Of a stretch of DNA of 64,000 nucleotides, positions 52,087 to 60,871 are shown piece after piece. The position numbers and the translations under genes were made by a program. Below the pieces are notes generated by a model. It made no database searches and had not been told where the DNA came from. It saw nothing but the letters and a program-made list of their open reading frames with translations. Where the stretch lies: contig JAFVRR010000001.1 in the NCBI GenBank assembly GCA_017504165.1, forward strand, positions 17,079-81,078, read 5' to 3'. Each line of letters starts with the position of its first letter. Positions within the stretch are counted from its first letter, which is position 1. The DNA comes from Clostridia bacterium. Lineage in GTDB: Bacteria > Bacillota > Clostridia > Christensenellales > Borkfalkiaceae.

Positions 52087-52899
52087 CTATTTGTTTTTGA
52101 TGTTAACGTCAAGTTGATTGAACGGAATTTCAATTCCTTCTTTATCAAAAGCCGTTTTTACATCCTCCATTATATCAAAATAAACCGTCCAATAATCTGC
52201 ATTTTTTACCCATGCCCTTGCCGTTATATTTATACTAGAAGAACCATGCTCTTTAACTCTTACAAAAGGTTGTGGGTCTTTCAAAACAAGTTCGTTAGCA
52301 ACACATATATCCGTTATAATTTGTTTTGCCTTTTCAAAATTATCACCATAACCGATTGAGAACATAAAATCTACACGTCTTAAATCCTTTTCCGAATAGT
52401 TAACTATTTCAGCATTTGAAAGAGTCCCATTAGGAAGATATATTACTTTGTTGTCTGGCGTTAAAAGTTTAGTATTAGTAATATGAATATCAACTACAGT
52501 ACCAGAATAGCCTAACGCCTCTATATAATCATCAATCTTGAAAGGCCTAGTTAAAATAATTAAAACACCGCCTGCAAGATTAGAAAGAGCCCCATTTACT
52601 GCTAAACCTACGCCTACACCTAGTGATGCAATCAATGCGGTCAATCCACTAGTGTCTATACCTAAATACCCAATCAAGCAAATAATTACGACAATTTTAA
52701 GCCCTATTTTTAACACGTAAGCAAGTGTTTGAAAAATTGTCTTATCTGCATGCTTTTTTTCAGCTTTTTTTATAATTTTTTTTGTAACAGTATTTATTAT
52801 CTTGAAAGAAATAAACATAATTACCAACGCGATAATTATTTTTACGCCTGTATTTGTTGCCCATTGTATCAACGTATTTAACAATGCTTGCCAATCCAT
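52087..52899 (-). CDS. Small-conductance mechanosensitive channel, MscS family
   Basis: A 270-residue inner-membrane channel that opens on membrane tension to release solutes on hypo-osmotic shock. Three membrane spans are seen. TM3 carries the Gly/Ala-rich pore helix LIASLGVGVGLAVNGALSNLAGGVLIILTRPF (about 90-121), the hallmark of MscS, followed by the beta domain DDYIEALGYSGTVVDIHITNTKLLTPDNKVIYLPNG and the cytoplasmic alpha/beta domain with TARAWVKNADYWTVYFDI. The length is normal. It is a single gene with a terminator, lying between two accessory blocks, so it probably marks the original chromosomal backbone. Confidence 0.95.
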   Translation of the reverse strand: MDWQALLNTLIQWATNTGVKIIIALVIMFISFKIINTVTKKIIKKAEKKHADKTIFQTLAYVLKIGLKIVVIICLIGYLGIDTSGLTALIASLGVGVGLAVNGALSNLAGGVLIILTRPFKIDDYIEALGYSGTVVDIHITNTKLLTPDNKVIYLPNGTLSNAEIVNYSEKDLRRVDFMFSIGYGDNFEKAKQIITDICVANELVLKDPQPFVRVKEHGSSSINITARAWVKNADYWTVYFDIMEDVKTAFDKEGIEIPFNQLDVNIKNK

Positions 52900-53021
52900 A
52901 ATTAAAACACCTCTCTTATTTAAAATACAAAATTTATTATTTAGTAAATTATACCACTTAAAAGGATAAAAGACAATAAAAACTAACGTTTAATTAGGTA
53001 AAATTTTTTAATAAAAACACT

Positions 53022-53043
53022 GTTGAACCTAACAAGGTTCAAC
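53022..53043. repeat. Short inverted repeat before 55-bp repeat copy B
   Basis: GTTGAACCT / AGGTTCAAC around AACA. It lies in the gene-free stretch 52900-53186, upstream of the dispersed repeat, echoing the hairpin-repeat order at the other copies. Confidence 0.5.
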
Positions 53044-53075
53044 GATGTCTCACTTGTGTTGTACGTCCTAAAAAC

Positions 53076-53129
53076 TAATTGAACTATTTTCGTATAAATG
53101 GTCTGTCGGCGTGATTTTAAGTTTGTAAA
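53076..53129. repeat. 55-bp dispersed repeat, copy B
   Basis: TAATTGAACTATTTTCGTAT through AAGTTTGTAAA. It differs from copies A and C at only a few positions. Confidence 0.85.
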
Positions 53130-53133
53130 CAAT

Positions 53134-53169
53134 AAAAAGCTCGGGCATGCTTATGTGCCCGAGCTTTTT
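53134..53169 (-). terminator. Terminator of the esterase cluster
   Basis: Stem AAAAAGCTCGGGCA / TGCCCGAGCTTTTT, positioned after the stop at 53187 on the minus strand. Confidence 0.9.
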
Positions 53170-53186
53170 TGAACATTAATTGTGTT

Positions 53187-54389
53187 TTATACTATAACGC
53201 TTTGATAGTCTTCTAATGAAATGTTATCTTCCAACACGTTAAAACCCCAACTCTCACATAACACATCTGCAATTATTTGTGCAGTAGTTATATGTGTTTT
53301 TAAGCTGTTGTGTCCGTTTGCGCCAGTAGTTCCATCAGCACCTACCTTTGGAATGATAACTTCTCTTAAGTATCCTTCACCAACAATTCCTGCATCTGTA
53401 AGTGCACCCATTGCGTAATTACCAGCCTTGGAATTAGTGTGTGTCCAAACCATGTAGGCGTTAGGATACAAATCGTGTAATTTTTTTACCATTGAAACGA
53501 CTTCATTGTTATAAGTTGTTTGATTAAAATTGTTATCTGGAGTATCGTTGCCACCAATATTAAAGATAATAACGTCTGGAATCCATTTAGAATGTTCCCA
53601 AACAGGCGTAGTTTTTGCACCCGAAACGTTATTGCTTGTAGTAATACCCGTGTAATCTAACACGTCGTATACCGACTTATTAGTAGGATAAGTTACACCC
53701 CAACCACTATTGCCAACGTATTGAACGTCTGCGCCAAACATTCTTGCAGTTAGGTAGTTAAACGAGTGTAGCGCACTGCTGTTTTTAGTGTTTCTACCAC
53801 CACCAGTGCCCAATGCTCCATGACCAGAACCCCCTGAAGCACATACGAACATAAACCTTAAACTACCACTATCAAAATCTAAATCTCTTTGATGAAAACT
53901 GCCGTCTGTTTCAAAAGAAAGAATAGACACTGTTGCATCATACGGCTCGCTCATTTTTAAGCATTTAACCGTGTGTCTGCCATTATCTAGCCCACTAACA
54001 ATGCAAACTCTCTCTTTACCTCCATTAAGCTTAAACGTCCTATTTAGCGATACCGTAGGTATAATCTCATCATCAACGCCAACGTTAAAGTATGGCTTAT
54101 GATTTTCACTATTGCCACTAATGGTAGATTCAAACTCTACGTAAAGCGAAGTGCCTGTAAAATCAATGGTAAACCCTGTTGCCGAGTGGTACATAGTTAC
54201 CTTTGCAGGCTGTTCGCCTTCAGCTTGACTAAAAGTGTGCCTCCCTTCCCATTTAACGAAAGGCTTAACTTTGTCATCCAACTGTTCCCCAACCAAAACA
54301 TTTACGCTTTCTTGCTTGCAGGCACTAAAAATTGTGCCTGCAGAAAGACATATTATTAAAATCAATATAAGTGATAAAAACCTTTTCAT
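53187..54389 (-). CDS. CE2-like SGNH esterase lipoprotein
   Basis: A 400-residue lipoprotein with lipobox FSAC (Cys24). An N-terminal beta-sandwich (about 45-155, with FVKWEGRHTFS and TGFTIDFTGTSLYVEF) precedes an SGNH hydrolase domain, the arrangement of carbohydrate esterase family 2 (acetyl-xylan/mannan deacetylases). The GDS block is altered: the equivalent place reads FVCASGGSGHGALG, which keeps a Ser but loses Asp. Block III is seen as FNIGGND, and a late His lies in TTGANGHNSLKTH. The enzyme is probably a surface deacetylase, but the changed block I leaves activity uncertain. It is the last gene of a three-gene unit with a membrane hydrolase and an InlB-repeat lipoprotein. Confidence 0.82.
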   Translation of the reverse strand: MKRFLSLILILIICLSAGTIFSACKQESVNVLVGEQLDDKVKPFVKWEGRHTFSQAEGEQPAKVTMYHSATGFTIDFTGTSLYVEFESTISGNSENHKPYFNVGVDDEIIPTVSLNRTFKLNGGKERVCIVSGLDNGRHTVKCLKMSEPYDATVSILSFETDGSFHQRDLDFDSGSLRFMFVCASGGSGHGALGTGGGRNTKNSSALHSFNYLTARMFGADVQYVGNSGWGVTYPTNKSVYDVLDYTGITTSNNVSGAKTTPVWEHSKWIPDVIIFNIGGNDTPDNNFNQTTYNNEVVSMVKKLHDLYPNAYMVWTHTNSKAGNYAMGALTDAGIVGEGYLREVIIPKVGADGTTGANGHNSLKTHITTAQIIADVLCESWGFNVLEDNISLEDYQSVIV

Positions 54390-54395
54390 AATATT

Positions 54396-56594
54396 TTATA
54401 ATGCGTAGTAAATAGTAGTACCACTACCAGTCATAATAATAAAGATTGCACAGACAACCATTGCGCCTATCCAAGCTCTACCAGACTTATTAAAGAACCA
54501 TCTATTAAGCAATGGAAGCGCCGCCATCATAGGAATAATACTAAACAACATATTTACGAATAGCCATTGTGGGCCAACTTCACCGGTAAAACCAACAACA
54601 CCCGTGCTACCAAAAGCTGCGTATTGAACTACAACTAACGCCACAAGTCCTAAAGTGTTACCTAAAACCGCTATAACTTGGCTTAACCATTCAGGCCAGT
54701 TAGAAGGACGCATTGAACAGTTTACTCTAAGCGAGTTGGACATATAGAATATGAAGAACAATGGTAAGTACATTGCCATTGCTAGTATTGCCTTGCCGTT
54801 AAGAGTAAATCTTGCAGACAAGAAGAAGAAACGCATATCAACGTGGAAAATAGCGTAGCACAAGCCGTCTATCGCAAAGAACGAAAGGATTAGTATAGCG
54901 GCAAGTAACGGAGTTTTCCAGAAATCGCTACCCTTTAATTTTAACGGGTCAAGCTTACTCTTGTAAGATGCGTGAACGTCTCCAATAGTCGTATTATTAG
55001 CAAGTGGAAGTTGTCCGTTTGCAGTATCATATACAACGTTTGCATTAGTCTTTTTAGCTCTAACATAATCAATAAGGTATTCAATGCCCCAAGTTAAGAA
55101 GAATATACCCACGCCGATAATGCCGTTAGCAACAGCCCAAATCATAATAGCGTTGGTAAAACGTTGTGGGAAGAACCACGTTTGAACGCTACCAGCAGCA
55201 TCTGGGAACCATTCTACCGATTTTTGAACGGCAACCATATATAAGAAGTAAGCTATAACTGCTGAAATAGCAAAAGCAAGCCAGAAGAATATTCTACCCT
55301 TAACCTTTTGGTCGCCAGTTCTTGCAGGTCTTTCCTTCTTAAGGCTTTTAAACGCTTTGGTTTTAAGTAACAACACGAAAAGTGCCATTATGAACACGAA
55401 ACCACCAACAAGCACCATGCCACCGCCGATTTCCTTCCATAACCAAGCTTGATTGGTATCTTTTATTCCACTTTGCGTAACGCCGTTTTCATCATAATTT
55501 TCAAACACGTAGCCAAAGAAACTTACCATATTTGTAAGAGTTTCTGAATCGTAAGGTTGGAATGCGTGCAAGCAACTTTCGTTATTGATAACAGCGTAAG
55601 TATAAGTATAAGGATTGCCGTAACTAGCGCCTACTTCAACTTCGTCTATCAACGCTTCGCCATTACGATCCAACTGATAGTTTACTATTTCAATTGATTC
55701 TGGTGCGTAACGCATATCTGCGTTACCTATCGTAAGCCACCTTTCTTCAGCCTCGCTTAAACTTTGTCCGTTATCTAGTTTTGCTTGGATATCAGCCTTC
55801 TTTAACGCCGTTTCGTTTTGGTACGCACCTTCATCTTTACTCGAATAGCTTATGCCGATATTACTTTTTGTATTCGACCAGTTCCAACCACGAATATAGC
55901 CCGTAATATAAACTGCTGCAAGACGGGAAGTTGCGTCGCCACGGTCGGTTGCGTTTTTACCTTCACGCTCTGCAAGTTTTTGTGCGCCGTTACCACCAGC
56001 AGAGTGCCCCGTTGCACCAATGCGAGTATAGTCTACCCAATTAAAATATTCTTTACCTTCATCAGTATGCATATAGTCCATCCAATGGAACAAACCGTAA
56101 CCTTCGTTAGTTGCAGATTGTTTCTCGTAAGATGGAGTAGATTCGCCTTGTCCATAAGGGTCTAAACAAATAACGCCGTAGCCCCTGCGAACCAACTCTA
56201 TACAGAAAGATGCTTGCGTTTCTTTTGTACGTTGAATACCTGGCGCAACTAATACCATAGGCACGAGGTTTTCTTCATTTGCATATTTTGGTCTATAAAT
56301 ATCTGCAACGCTTTTGGTGTCAACGCCAGTTTCTTTAGACTGCTGAACAGCGCTAGACGTTGCGTTTCCAGATTTTTCAATGTCTACTACGATAGTTTTC
56401 GTTTCGATAGAAACTCTGAAAAAGTCAGTTTGAATCATGCTAGCCAAAAAGCCACCTGCAATAACAAGCGCAAGCGCTATACAAAGCGCCGTTTTTGCTT
56501 TGCACCAGTTTTTGAACCAATTAAGTATGCCAACTAAGAAAAAATGCTTAATGGCTTTGCCTATTTTTCTAAAAAATGCTTTCATTTTACTCAT
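54396..56594 (-). CDS. Membrane-bound alpha/beta hydrolase with multispan C-terminus
   Basis: A 732-residue protein. An N-terminal anchor (about 33-53) leads to an extracellular alpha/beta hydrolase domain: MVLVAPGIQRTKETQASF, GVICLDPYGQGES and the nucleophile elbow GHSAGGNGAQ (Ser in G-H-S-A-G). The later half (about 385-732) has around nine membrane spans, among them GGGMVLVGGFVFIMALFVLLL and AILILSFFAIDGLCYAIF. This coupling of a secreted dienelactone-hydrolase-like domain to a polytopic membrane part is unusual; I recall it only loosely from clostridial genomes. It probably releases ester groups from a substrate at the cell surface. It starts after a small terminator and is followed at 6 bases by the CE2-like gene. 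Confidence 0.82.
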   Translation of the reverse strand: MSKMKAFFRKIGKAIKHFFLVGILNWFKNWCKAKTALCIALALVIAGGFLASMIQTDFFRVSIETKTIVVDIEKSGNATSSAVQQSKETGVDTKSVADIYRPKYANEENLVPMVLVAPGIQRTKETQASFCIELVRRGYGVICLDPYGQGESTPSYEKQSATNEGYGLFHWMDYMHTDEGKEYFNWVDYTRIGATGHSAGGNGAQKLAEREGKNATDRGDATSRLAAVYITGYIRGWNWSNTKSNIGISYSSKDEGAYQNETALKKADIQAKLDNGQSLSEAEERWLTIGNADMRYAPESIEIVNYQLDRNGEALIDEVEVGASYGNPYTYTYAVINNESCLHAFQPYDSETLTNMVSFFGYVFENYDENGVTQSGIKDTNQAWLWKEIGGGMVLVGGFVFIMALFVLLLKTKAFKSLKKERPARTGDQKVKGRIFFWLAFAISAVIAYFLYMVAVQKSVEWFPDAAGSVQTWFFPQRFTNAIMIWAVANGIIGVGIFFLTWGIEYLIDYVRAKKTNANVVYDTANGQLPLANNTTIGDVHASYKSKLDPLKLKGSDFWKTPLLAAILILSFFAIDGLCYAIFHVDMRFFFLSARFTLNGKAILAMAMYLPLFFIFYMSNSLRVNCSMRPSNWPEWLSQVIAVLGNTLGLVALVVVQYAAFGSTGVVGFTGEVGPQWLFVNMLFSIIPMMAALPLLNRWFFNKSGRAWIGAMVVCAIFIIMTGSGTTIYYAL

Positions 56595-56624
56595 AATACC
56601 TTATAAAATTATTGATAATTTACC

Positions 56625-56654
56625 AAAACGGCGAAAATAATTTTTCGCCGTTTT
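56625..56654 (-). terminator. Hairpin between InlB-repeat lipoprotein and membrane hydrolase genes
   Basis: Perfect stem AAAACGGCGAAAA / TTTTCGCCGTTTT with a 4-base loop. Only four T follow on the minus strand, so read-through into the downstream gene is likely. Confidence 0.7.
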
Positions 56655-56679
56655 AGACACCTTTATAAAAGTTTTTTAT

Positions 56680-59600
56680 TTATTCAGCAACTTTAGCCGT
56701 TGTTAAATATTCATATAAAGTGATTGCTAACTCTCTATTTGCACAGCCGTCAACTATACCCACCTTTCTTGAAGTGTTTGCAAAGTGACCTTCGCCTGCA
56801 GCAGTTTTGCCATATTCAGAATCGAAAACAACGTCACCTGCATTGTTGCCACCAATATAAACATCAACGTTAGCAGCACTTAATACTTCGCCTGAAAAAC
56901 CTGCAGCATTCTTACCGCTTATACGAACGAAACTTACGAGTTTGCCTTCAAATAAGGTTGCAATAGCAGATTCGATAGCGTCTGCTTCTATATCGGTAAT
57001 ATAAACGCTTGAAGAAGCAGATAAGTGAATATAAACTACTAAATCAACTTGCTTTTCAGCAATTACTGGATACAACGTTACTGCGCCTTCTACGATAAAT
57101 TCTTTAACGTCTGCATAACCAAGCTTTGTTCCAGCAACTTGCACTTCTGTAGCGTTTTCAGTAGTTGCCCAACCCATAAATTCATATCCTTCAGGAGCGG
57201 TAACTTCTGGAGCGTTAATGGTAGTTCCAAAGAGATTGTCTACGTCACCACTTGTAGTTGTTCCTCCAACGTTAAAGGTAATTGTTGCAGTTCCTGCTTC
57301 TAAACCAGTTACGAAAGCATAGAAATCAACTGCTCTTTCTGTATCGGTAAGTAAGCAAGCATATCTTGCAGTAAGCCCTTCGTAAGTCATATATGCTCTT
57401 GCAATATACTCAACCTTACCTGTTGACGTAATGTTTGCACCTGCACCGATAACAACGTCAATATCCCCATCAGCATTTACTGCTGCGCCAAAGTTTGCAA
57501 CGCTTAATGAATCGCCAGTATAGTGTCTAAATTCTACGCTATAAGTATAGCCTTTAGTTTCCATCCACGCCTTGAACGCCGTTTCAATAGCAACAGAAGA
57601 ACCTTCAACTAGTTTATCAATATATCTGTCGTAAACTGCAACGATAAGACCTTCGTTAGGAACACGGACTTCCATTACTGCATAAAGTTTAGCCTTTCCG
57701 TCAACGCCAGTATAGTCTAACAAATCGTATAGAGAAACAGCTGCACCTTTAGCGAATACTACTTCGCCATTAAGTTCAGTTGCCCAGCCAGCGAACAAGT
57801 ATCCCTTCTTAATTGGTCCGTCGATAGCTGAACCAGTTTCTGCAACGGTAACTTCTTCAATTTGAACACCTGCGTCGTCGTATAAAATTACTTGCATTGT
57901 TTCTTCTGGAAGAACGTCATTTATGAATTTGAGTTTAATAGTTTCTTCAAAGAAGAACTTATCTGCACCATTAATAGCTGTGAGATAGCTTTCTGCCAAA
58001 GCGTAATCGGTTGTAGCGCCGTCTGCTGAACCACCCACAACTTCTACTACCACGTTTCCAGTACCGATAGGAGCTACTAAAGTAGCTGGATCTGGATTGG
58101 TTTTAGTATCGTCTTTGCTCTTAGCATTTAAGTTTGCAGAAAGATATACAACGTTAGTTGCTTTTTCTGCAGTTGCATAAGCCACGCCGTTCGTACCATA
58201 TGCATAAACGTTTGCCGTAACGAAACAGTTGCTAATTACACTGCCTTCTTCTACCTTACCAACTAAACCACCTACGTTAGTTCTACCACCAATGTAAGAA
58301 CAGATAGTAGTAGTTGAACTATATGCGCCAGCAACGTAAGAGTTTGTAATTGAACCAGCGTTAACGCCTGCTATACCACCTACGTTTTCATCACCGTGAA
58401 CACGGATACCAGTAAAGTAGCTTTCGTTAATGGTAGCACCAGTCATGTTATAACCAACTATACCACCGAGGTTTACGTTTGTAGTTCCCTCAACGATACT
58501 GCCTTCGTTTTCAATACGTTGAGCAAGGAGTTTGCCCGAACCTGTTACAGCACACTTGGTAACCATGCCGGCATTGATACCAGCAATACCACCAGAATAG
58601 CTATAGTTACTTGTAGATTTACCTGTTTCTTTAGCGTTCCACGCACCGAAACAACCTTCAGAAGTACATAATTCAATAGTACCCTTATTGAAACCTACTA
58701 TCGTTCCACCACCAATACGAGCTTTAATAGTACCGGTTGAAGAACTGCTAGTAGTAATTTTACAATTATAAACAACGCCAGTTGCAAGGTTAGTACCAAC
58801 AACACCACCAGCAATACCACGAGCGCCAGCGCCATCTGCAATAGTTTCGTTAAGTGCATTTGTGATACCAGAAGTGCCTACAGTTCCTGCCGTGCTTTCT
58901 ACGTTTGCAGTAACGTTAATCTTTTCCACTCTACCAGCGTTATAGTCTACCATAGAACCAACGCTATCATATAAAGAAGTAGATATTGCGCCCGCAACGC
59001 TAACTTGTTTTACAAGACCTGTTTCGCCAACCTTGTAGATTGCCGCAGAGTTACCAGATATGGTAATCGTTCTGCCGTTGCCAAGTAAAGTGCCGTTAAA
59101 CACGTAGTCTTTTTGGCTATCTCTATTGGTTACGATAGTAATGCTTTTTGCAAGGCTGAAATATGTGCCTGCTTGTACGTTTGCTTGATTAACTGCTGTA
59201 AAGTCGAGTTCAGAAGCCACTAAGTATGGGTTTGCTTGAGAGCCTTCGCCGTTAAAAATAACGTTTTCAACTACGCAAGCATCAGCCGTTTTAGTGTTGT
59301 CTTTTACAGATACAGTGTAAATACCACCTTGTGGAATATTATCAGGTGTAAAAGTTACTTTGAAGTTTTCAGCGTCAAAAGCAAGTGAACCCGTTAACGT
59401 CGTTGGAGTGCCTTGTGCATCCGTAATAACAATAGTATAATCGGTTGCTTGTGAAACTGCCGATTGCGTCCACACCAACTTACTGGTTACTGCTTCGTTT
59501 GCCTTAGCAACTTCTGCAACGTAATCGTTAACAACTCTATACCCTGCATAAAGCGTAAGATCTGACGTAACAATACCAGTGGTGAAGTTCCATAAAGAAC

Positions 59601-59859
59601 CTTCGTCAAAGGTTTCGGTAGTAAACCAGCCTGTAAACACATGCCCCTCAGTGCTAAACGTTGGGTCTGTAGGCTTAGTTACACGCCTGCCTCTTTGAAC
59701 CTTTTGTTGTTCACCATATTGCCCACCTTCTAACATAAAGGTAACGGTAAAACCAGTTGACGTTTCTGGCTCGCCACACGAACAAGCGCTCATCATTGAA
59801 AATAAGAAAAGCATACAAATAGAAAGAATGCCAATCAAAATTTTCTTTAAAGTTTTCAT
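56680..59859 (-). CDS. InlB-repeat and GLUG-repeat lipoprotein, 1059 aa
   Basis: A lipoprotein with lipobox MSAC (Cys26). Residues about 35-110 form an InlB B-repeat/flg_new unit (VTFMLEGGQYGEQQKVQRGRRVTKPTDPTF...GHVFTGWF..LTLYAGY). An Ig-like strand region and a GLUG-type beta-helix block (about 215-580) follow; the latter shows GGIAGVNAGSITNSYVAG and GGLVGKVEEGSVISNCFV. Further InlB-like units carry GYLFAGWATELNGEVVFAKGA and GYEFMGWATTENATE. The last part (about 730-800 and 960-1059) has two copies of a segment with VGIVDGCANRELAITLYEYL-like and ARYACLLTDTERAVDFYAFV text. A surface adhesion or substrate-presentation role is inferred. It is the first gene of the esterase unit, with a GGAGGT ribosome site. 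Confidence 0.83.
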   Translation of the reverse strand: MKTLKKILIGILSICMLFLFSMMSACSCGEPETSTGFTVTFMLEGGQYGEQQKVQRGRRVTKPTDPTFSTEGHVFTGWFTTETFDEGSLWNFTTGIVTSDLTLYAGYRVVNDYVAEVAKANEAVTSKLVWTQSAVSQATDYTIVITDAQGTPTTLTGSLAFDAENFKVTFTPDNIPQGGIYTVSVKDNTKTADACVVENVIFNGEGSQANPYLVASELDFTAVNQANVQAGTYFSLAKSITIVTNRDSQKDYVFNGTLLGNGRTITISGNSAAIYKVGETGLVKQVSVAGAISTSLYDSVGSMVDYNAGRVEKINVTANVESTAGTVGTSGITNALNETIADGAGARGIAGGVVGTNLATGVVYNCKITTSSSSTGTIKARIGGGTIVGFNKGTIELCTSEGCFGAWNAKETGKSTSNYSYSGGIAGINAGMVTKCAVTGSGKLLAQRIENEGSIVEGTTNVNLGGIVGYNMTGATINESYFTGIRVHGDENVGGIAGVNAGSITNSYVAGAYSSTTTICSYIGGRTNVGGLVGKVEEGSVISNCFVTANVYAYGTNGVAYATAEKATNVVYLSANLNAKSKDDTKTNPDPATLVAPIGTGNVVVEVVGGSADGATTDYALAESYLTAINGADKFFFEETIKLKFINDVLPEETMQVILYDDAGVQIEEVTVAETGSAIDGPIKKGYLFAGWATELNGEVVFAKGAAVSLYDLLDYTGVDGKAKLYAVMEVRVPNEGLIVAVYDRYIDKLVEGSSVAIETAFKAWMETKGYTYSVEFRHYTGDSLSVANFGAAVNADGDIDVVIGAGANITSTGKVEYIARAYMTYEGLTARYACLLTDTERAVDFYAFVTGLEAGTATITFNVGGTTTSGDVDNLFGTTINAPEVTAPEGYEFMGWATTENATEVQVAGTKLGYADVKEFIVEGAVTLYPVIAEKQVDLVVYIHLSASSSVYITDIEADAIESAIATLFEGKLVSFVRISGKNAAGFSGEVLSAANVDVYIGGNNAGDVVFDSEYGKTAAGEGHFANTSRKVGIVDGCANRELAITLYEYLTTAKVAE

Positions 59860-60415
59860 ATATACCTCCTATAAATTAAACAAAAAATCGCCTCAAAAGG
59901 CGAAAAAATAATTATAATACTAGTTGCCACAACCCTTACGAGTGTTTATTGTCAATATTTATTTATAATTATCACACCATAAAACGTTGAATTTTGCTTG
60001 ATTTTGTCAAGCAAAAGCGAGTGTGCTCGCTTATTTTTTATAAAATTTTGCCGTTTCTCACGAAGTTTTAACGTGTAATTATGAATTTTACTTGCTCTAT
60101 ATGTTTTTATTATATTATATAGAAATTCCATTGTCAATACCCATTTTTATACTCTGTAACCTCGCCATTTACTTTATTTTGAGCATATTTAACAGTTTTA
60201 TAATAAATTGAATTTATCTGTTTTACCCTAGTACGATTTGTGCTATTGTTTTCTGATAGTTTCATCCAATCCGCGTATGTTTTATTATTTAAAAATTCAA
60301 CATAATTTAAAACATCTTGAAAATATTCTATTGTTTTTGCTTTTATTATATACTATTATAATGACACCTTTTGTAATATTATATCACTTTTTTTTGATTT
60401 AAAACAATAGAAAAA
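59860..60415 (-). other. Intergenic leader and possible decayed frame
   Basis: A stretch without a sound gene. A small hairpin TCGCC / GGCGA (59888-59903) lies in the leader of the lipoprotein gene. From 60352 to 60134 (minus strand) an open frame without a start codon reads IEYFQDVLNYVEFLNNKTYADWMKLSENN..., with codon use like a real protein, and may be a relic of an unknown gene. Confidence 0.4.
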
Positions 60416-60451
60416 GACTATCAATTGACCGATGTGGTTCAATTGATAGTC
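60416..60451. repeat. Hairpin followed by TGGTTGCGGGG module
   Basis: Stem GACTATCAATTGA / TCAATTGATAGTC, followed at 60454 by TGGTTGCGGGG and then CCCCTTGATAAGGGG (60472-60486). This same order of hairpin, GGTTGCGG and TTGATAAGGGG is met again at 62379-62445. Confidence 0.7.
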
Positions 60452-60491
60452 TAGTGGTTGCGGGGTTTCTGCCCCTTGATAAGGGGAAAGT

Positions 60492-60668
60492 ATGGAAAAC
60501 TTTTTTGGTAGACTTAAAGTAGAAATGTACTACGGCGAAACTTTTGAAAGCGTTAACGCTTTCATGCAAAAACTACACGAATATATTTACTATTACAATA
60601 ATGAAAGAATATCTTTAAAATTGAAAATGAGTCCAGTTAAATACCGAACTCAATTCCAATATATTTAA
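60492..60668 (+). pseudogene. IS3-family transposase (OrfB) C-terminal remnant
   Basis: A 58-codon frame MENFFGRLKVEMYYGETFES..YYYNNERISLKLKMSPVKYRTQF. This is the last part of the DDE integrase domain of IS3/IS150-type transposases (ENFFGRLK containing the catalytic Glu region, then YNNxRI..LKxMSPxxYR). The upstream three quarters of the gene, orfA and intact terminal repeats are absent, so it is dead. It indicates past insertion activity in this repeat-rich block. Confidence 0.85.
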
Positions 60669-60719
60669 TTTAATTTTTTGTCTAAACTTTTGGGTTCACA
60701 TCAAAATCTCAGTTTTTCG

Positions 60720-60741
60720 GTGCGATATCTTTTTGTCGCAC
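60720..60741. repeat. Hairpin followed by TTGGTTGCGGAGACAGG module
   Basis: Stem GTGCGA / TCGCAC, then TAATTGGTTGCGGAGACAGGAC (60742-60763). Read on the minus strand, the latter ends GTCCTGTCTCCGCAACCA, like a tRNA T-stem and acceptor with CCA. Confidence 0.6.
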
Positions 60742-60871
60742 TAATTGGTTGCGGAGACAGGACTTGATAAACCTGCAAGAGAAGCCGCTTCGCTCGATTG
60801 TGCGGACATCGCCCAGTCGCCGTCGCGGTCGCCTTGCGCGCTCGCTTACGCTCGCTTCAACGCTCCTCGCT

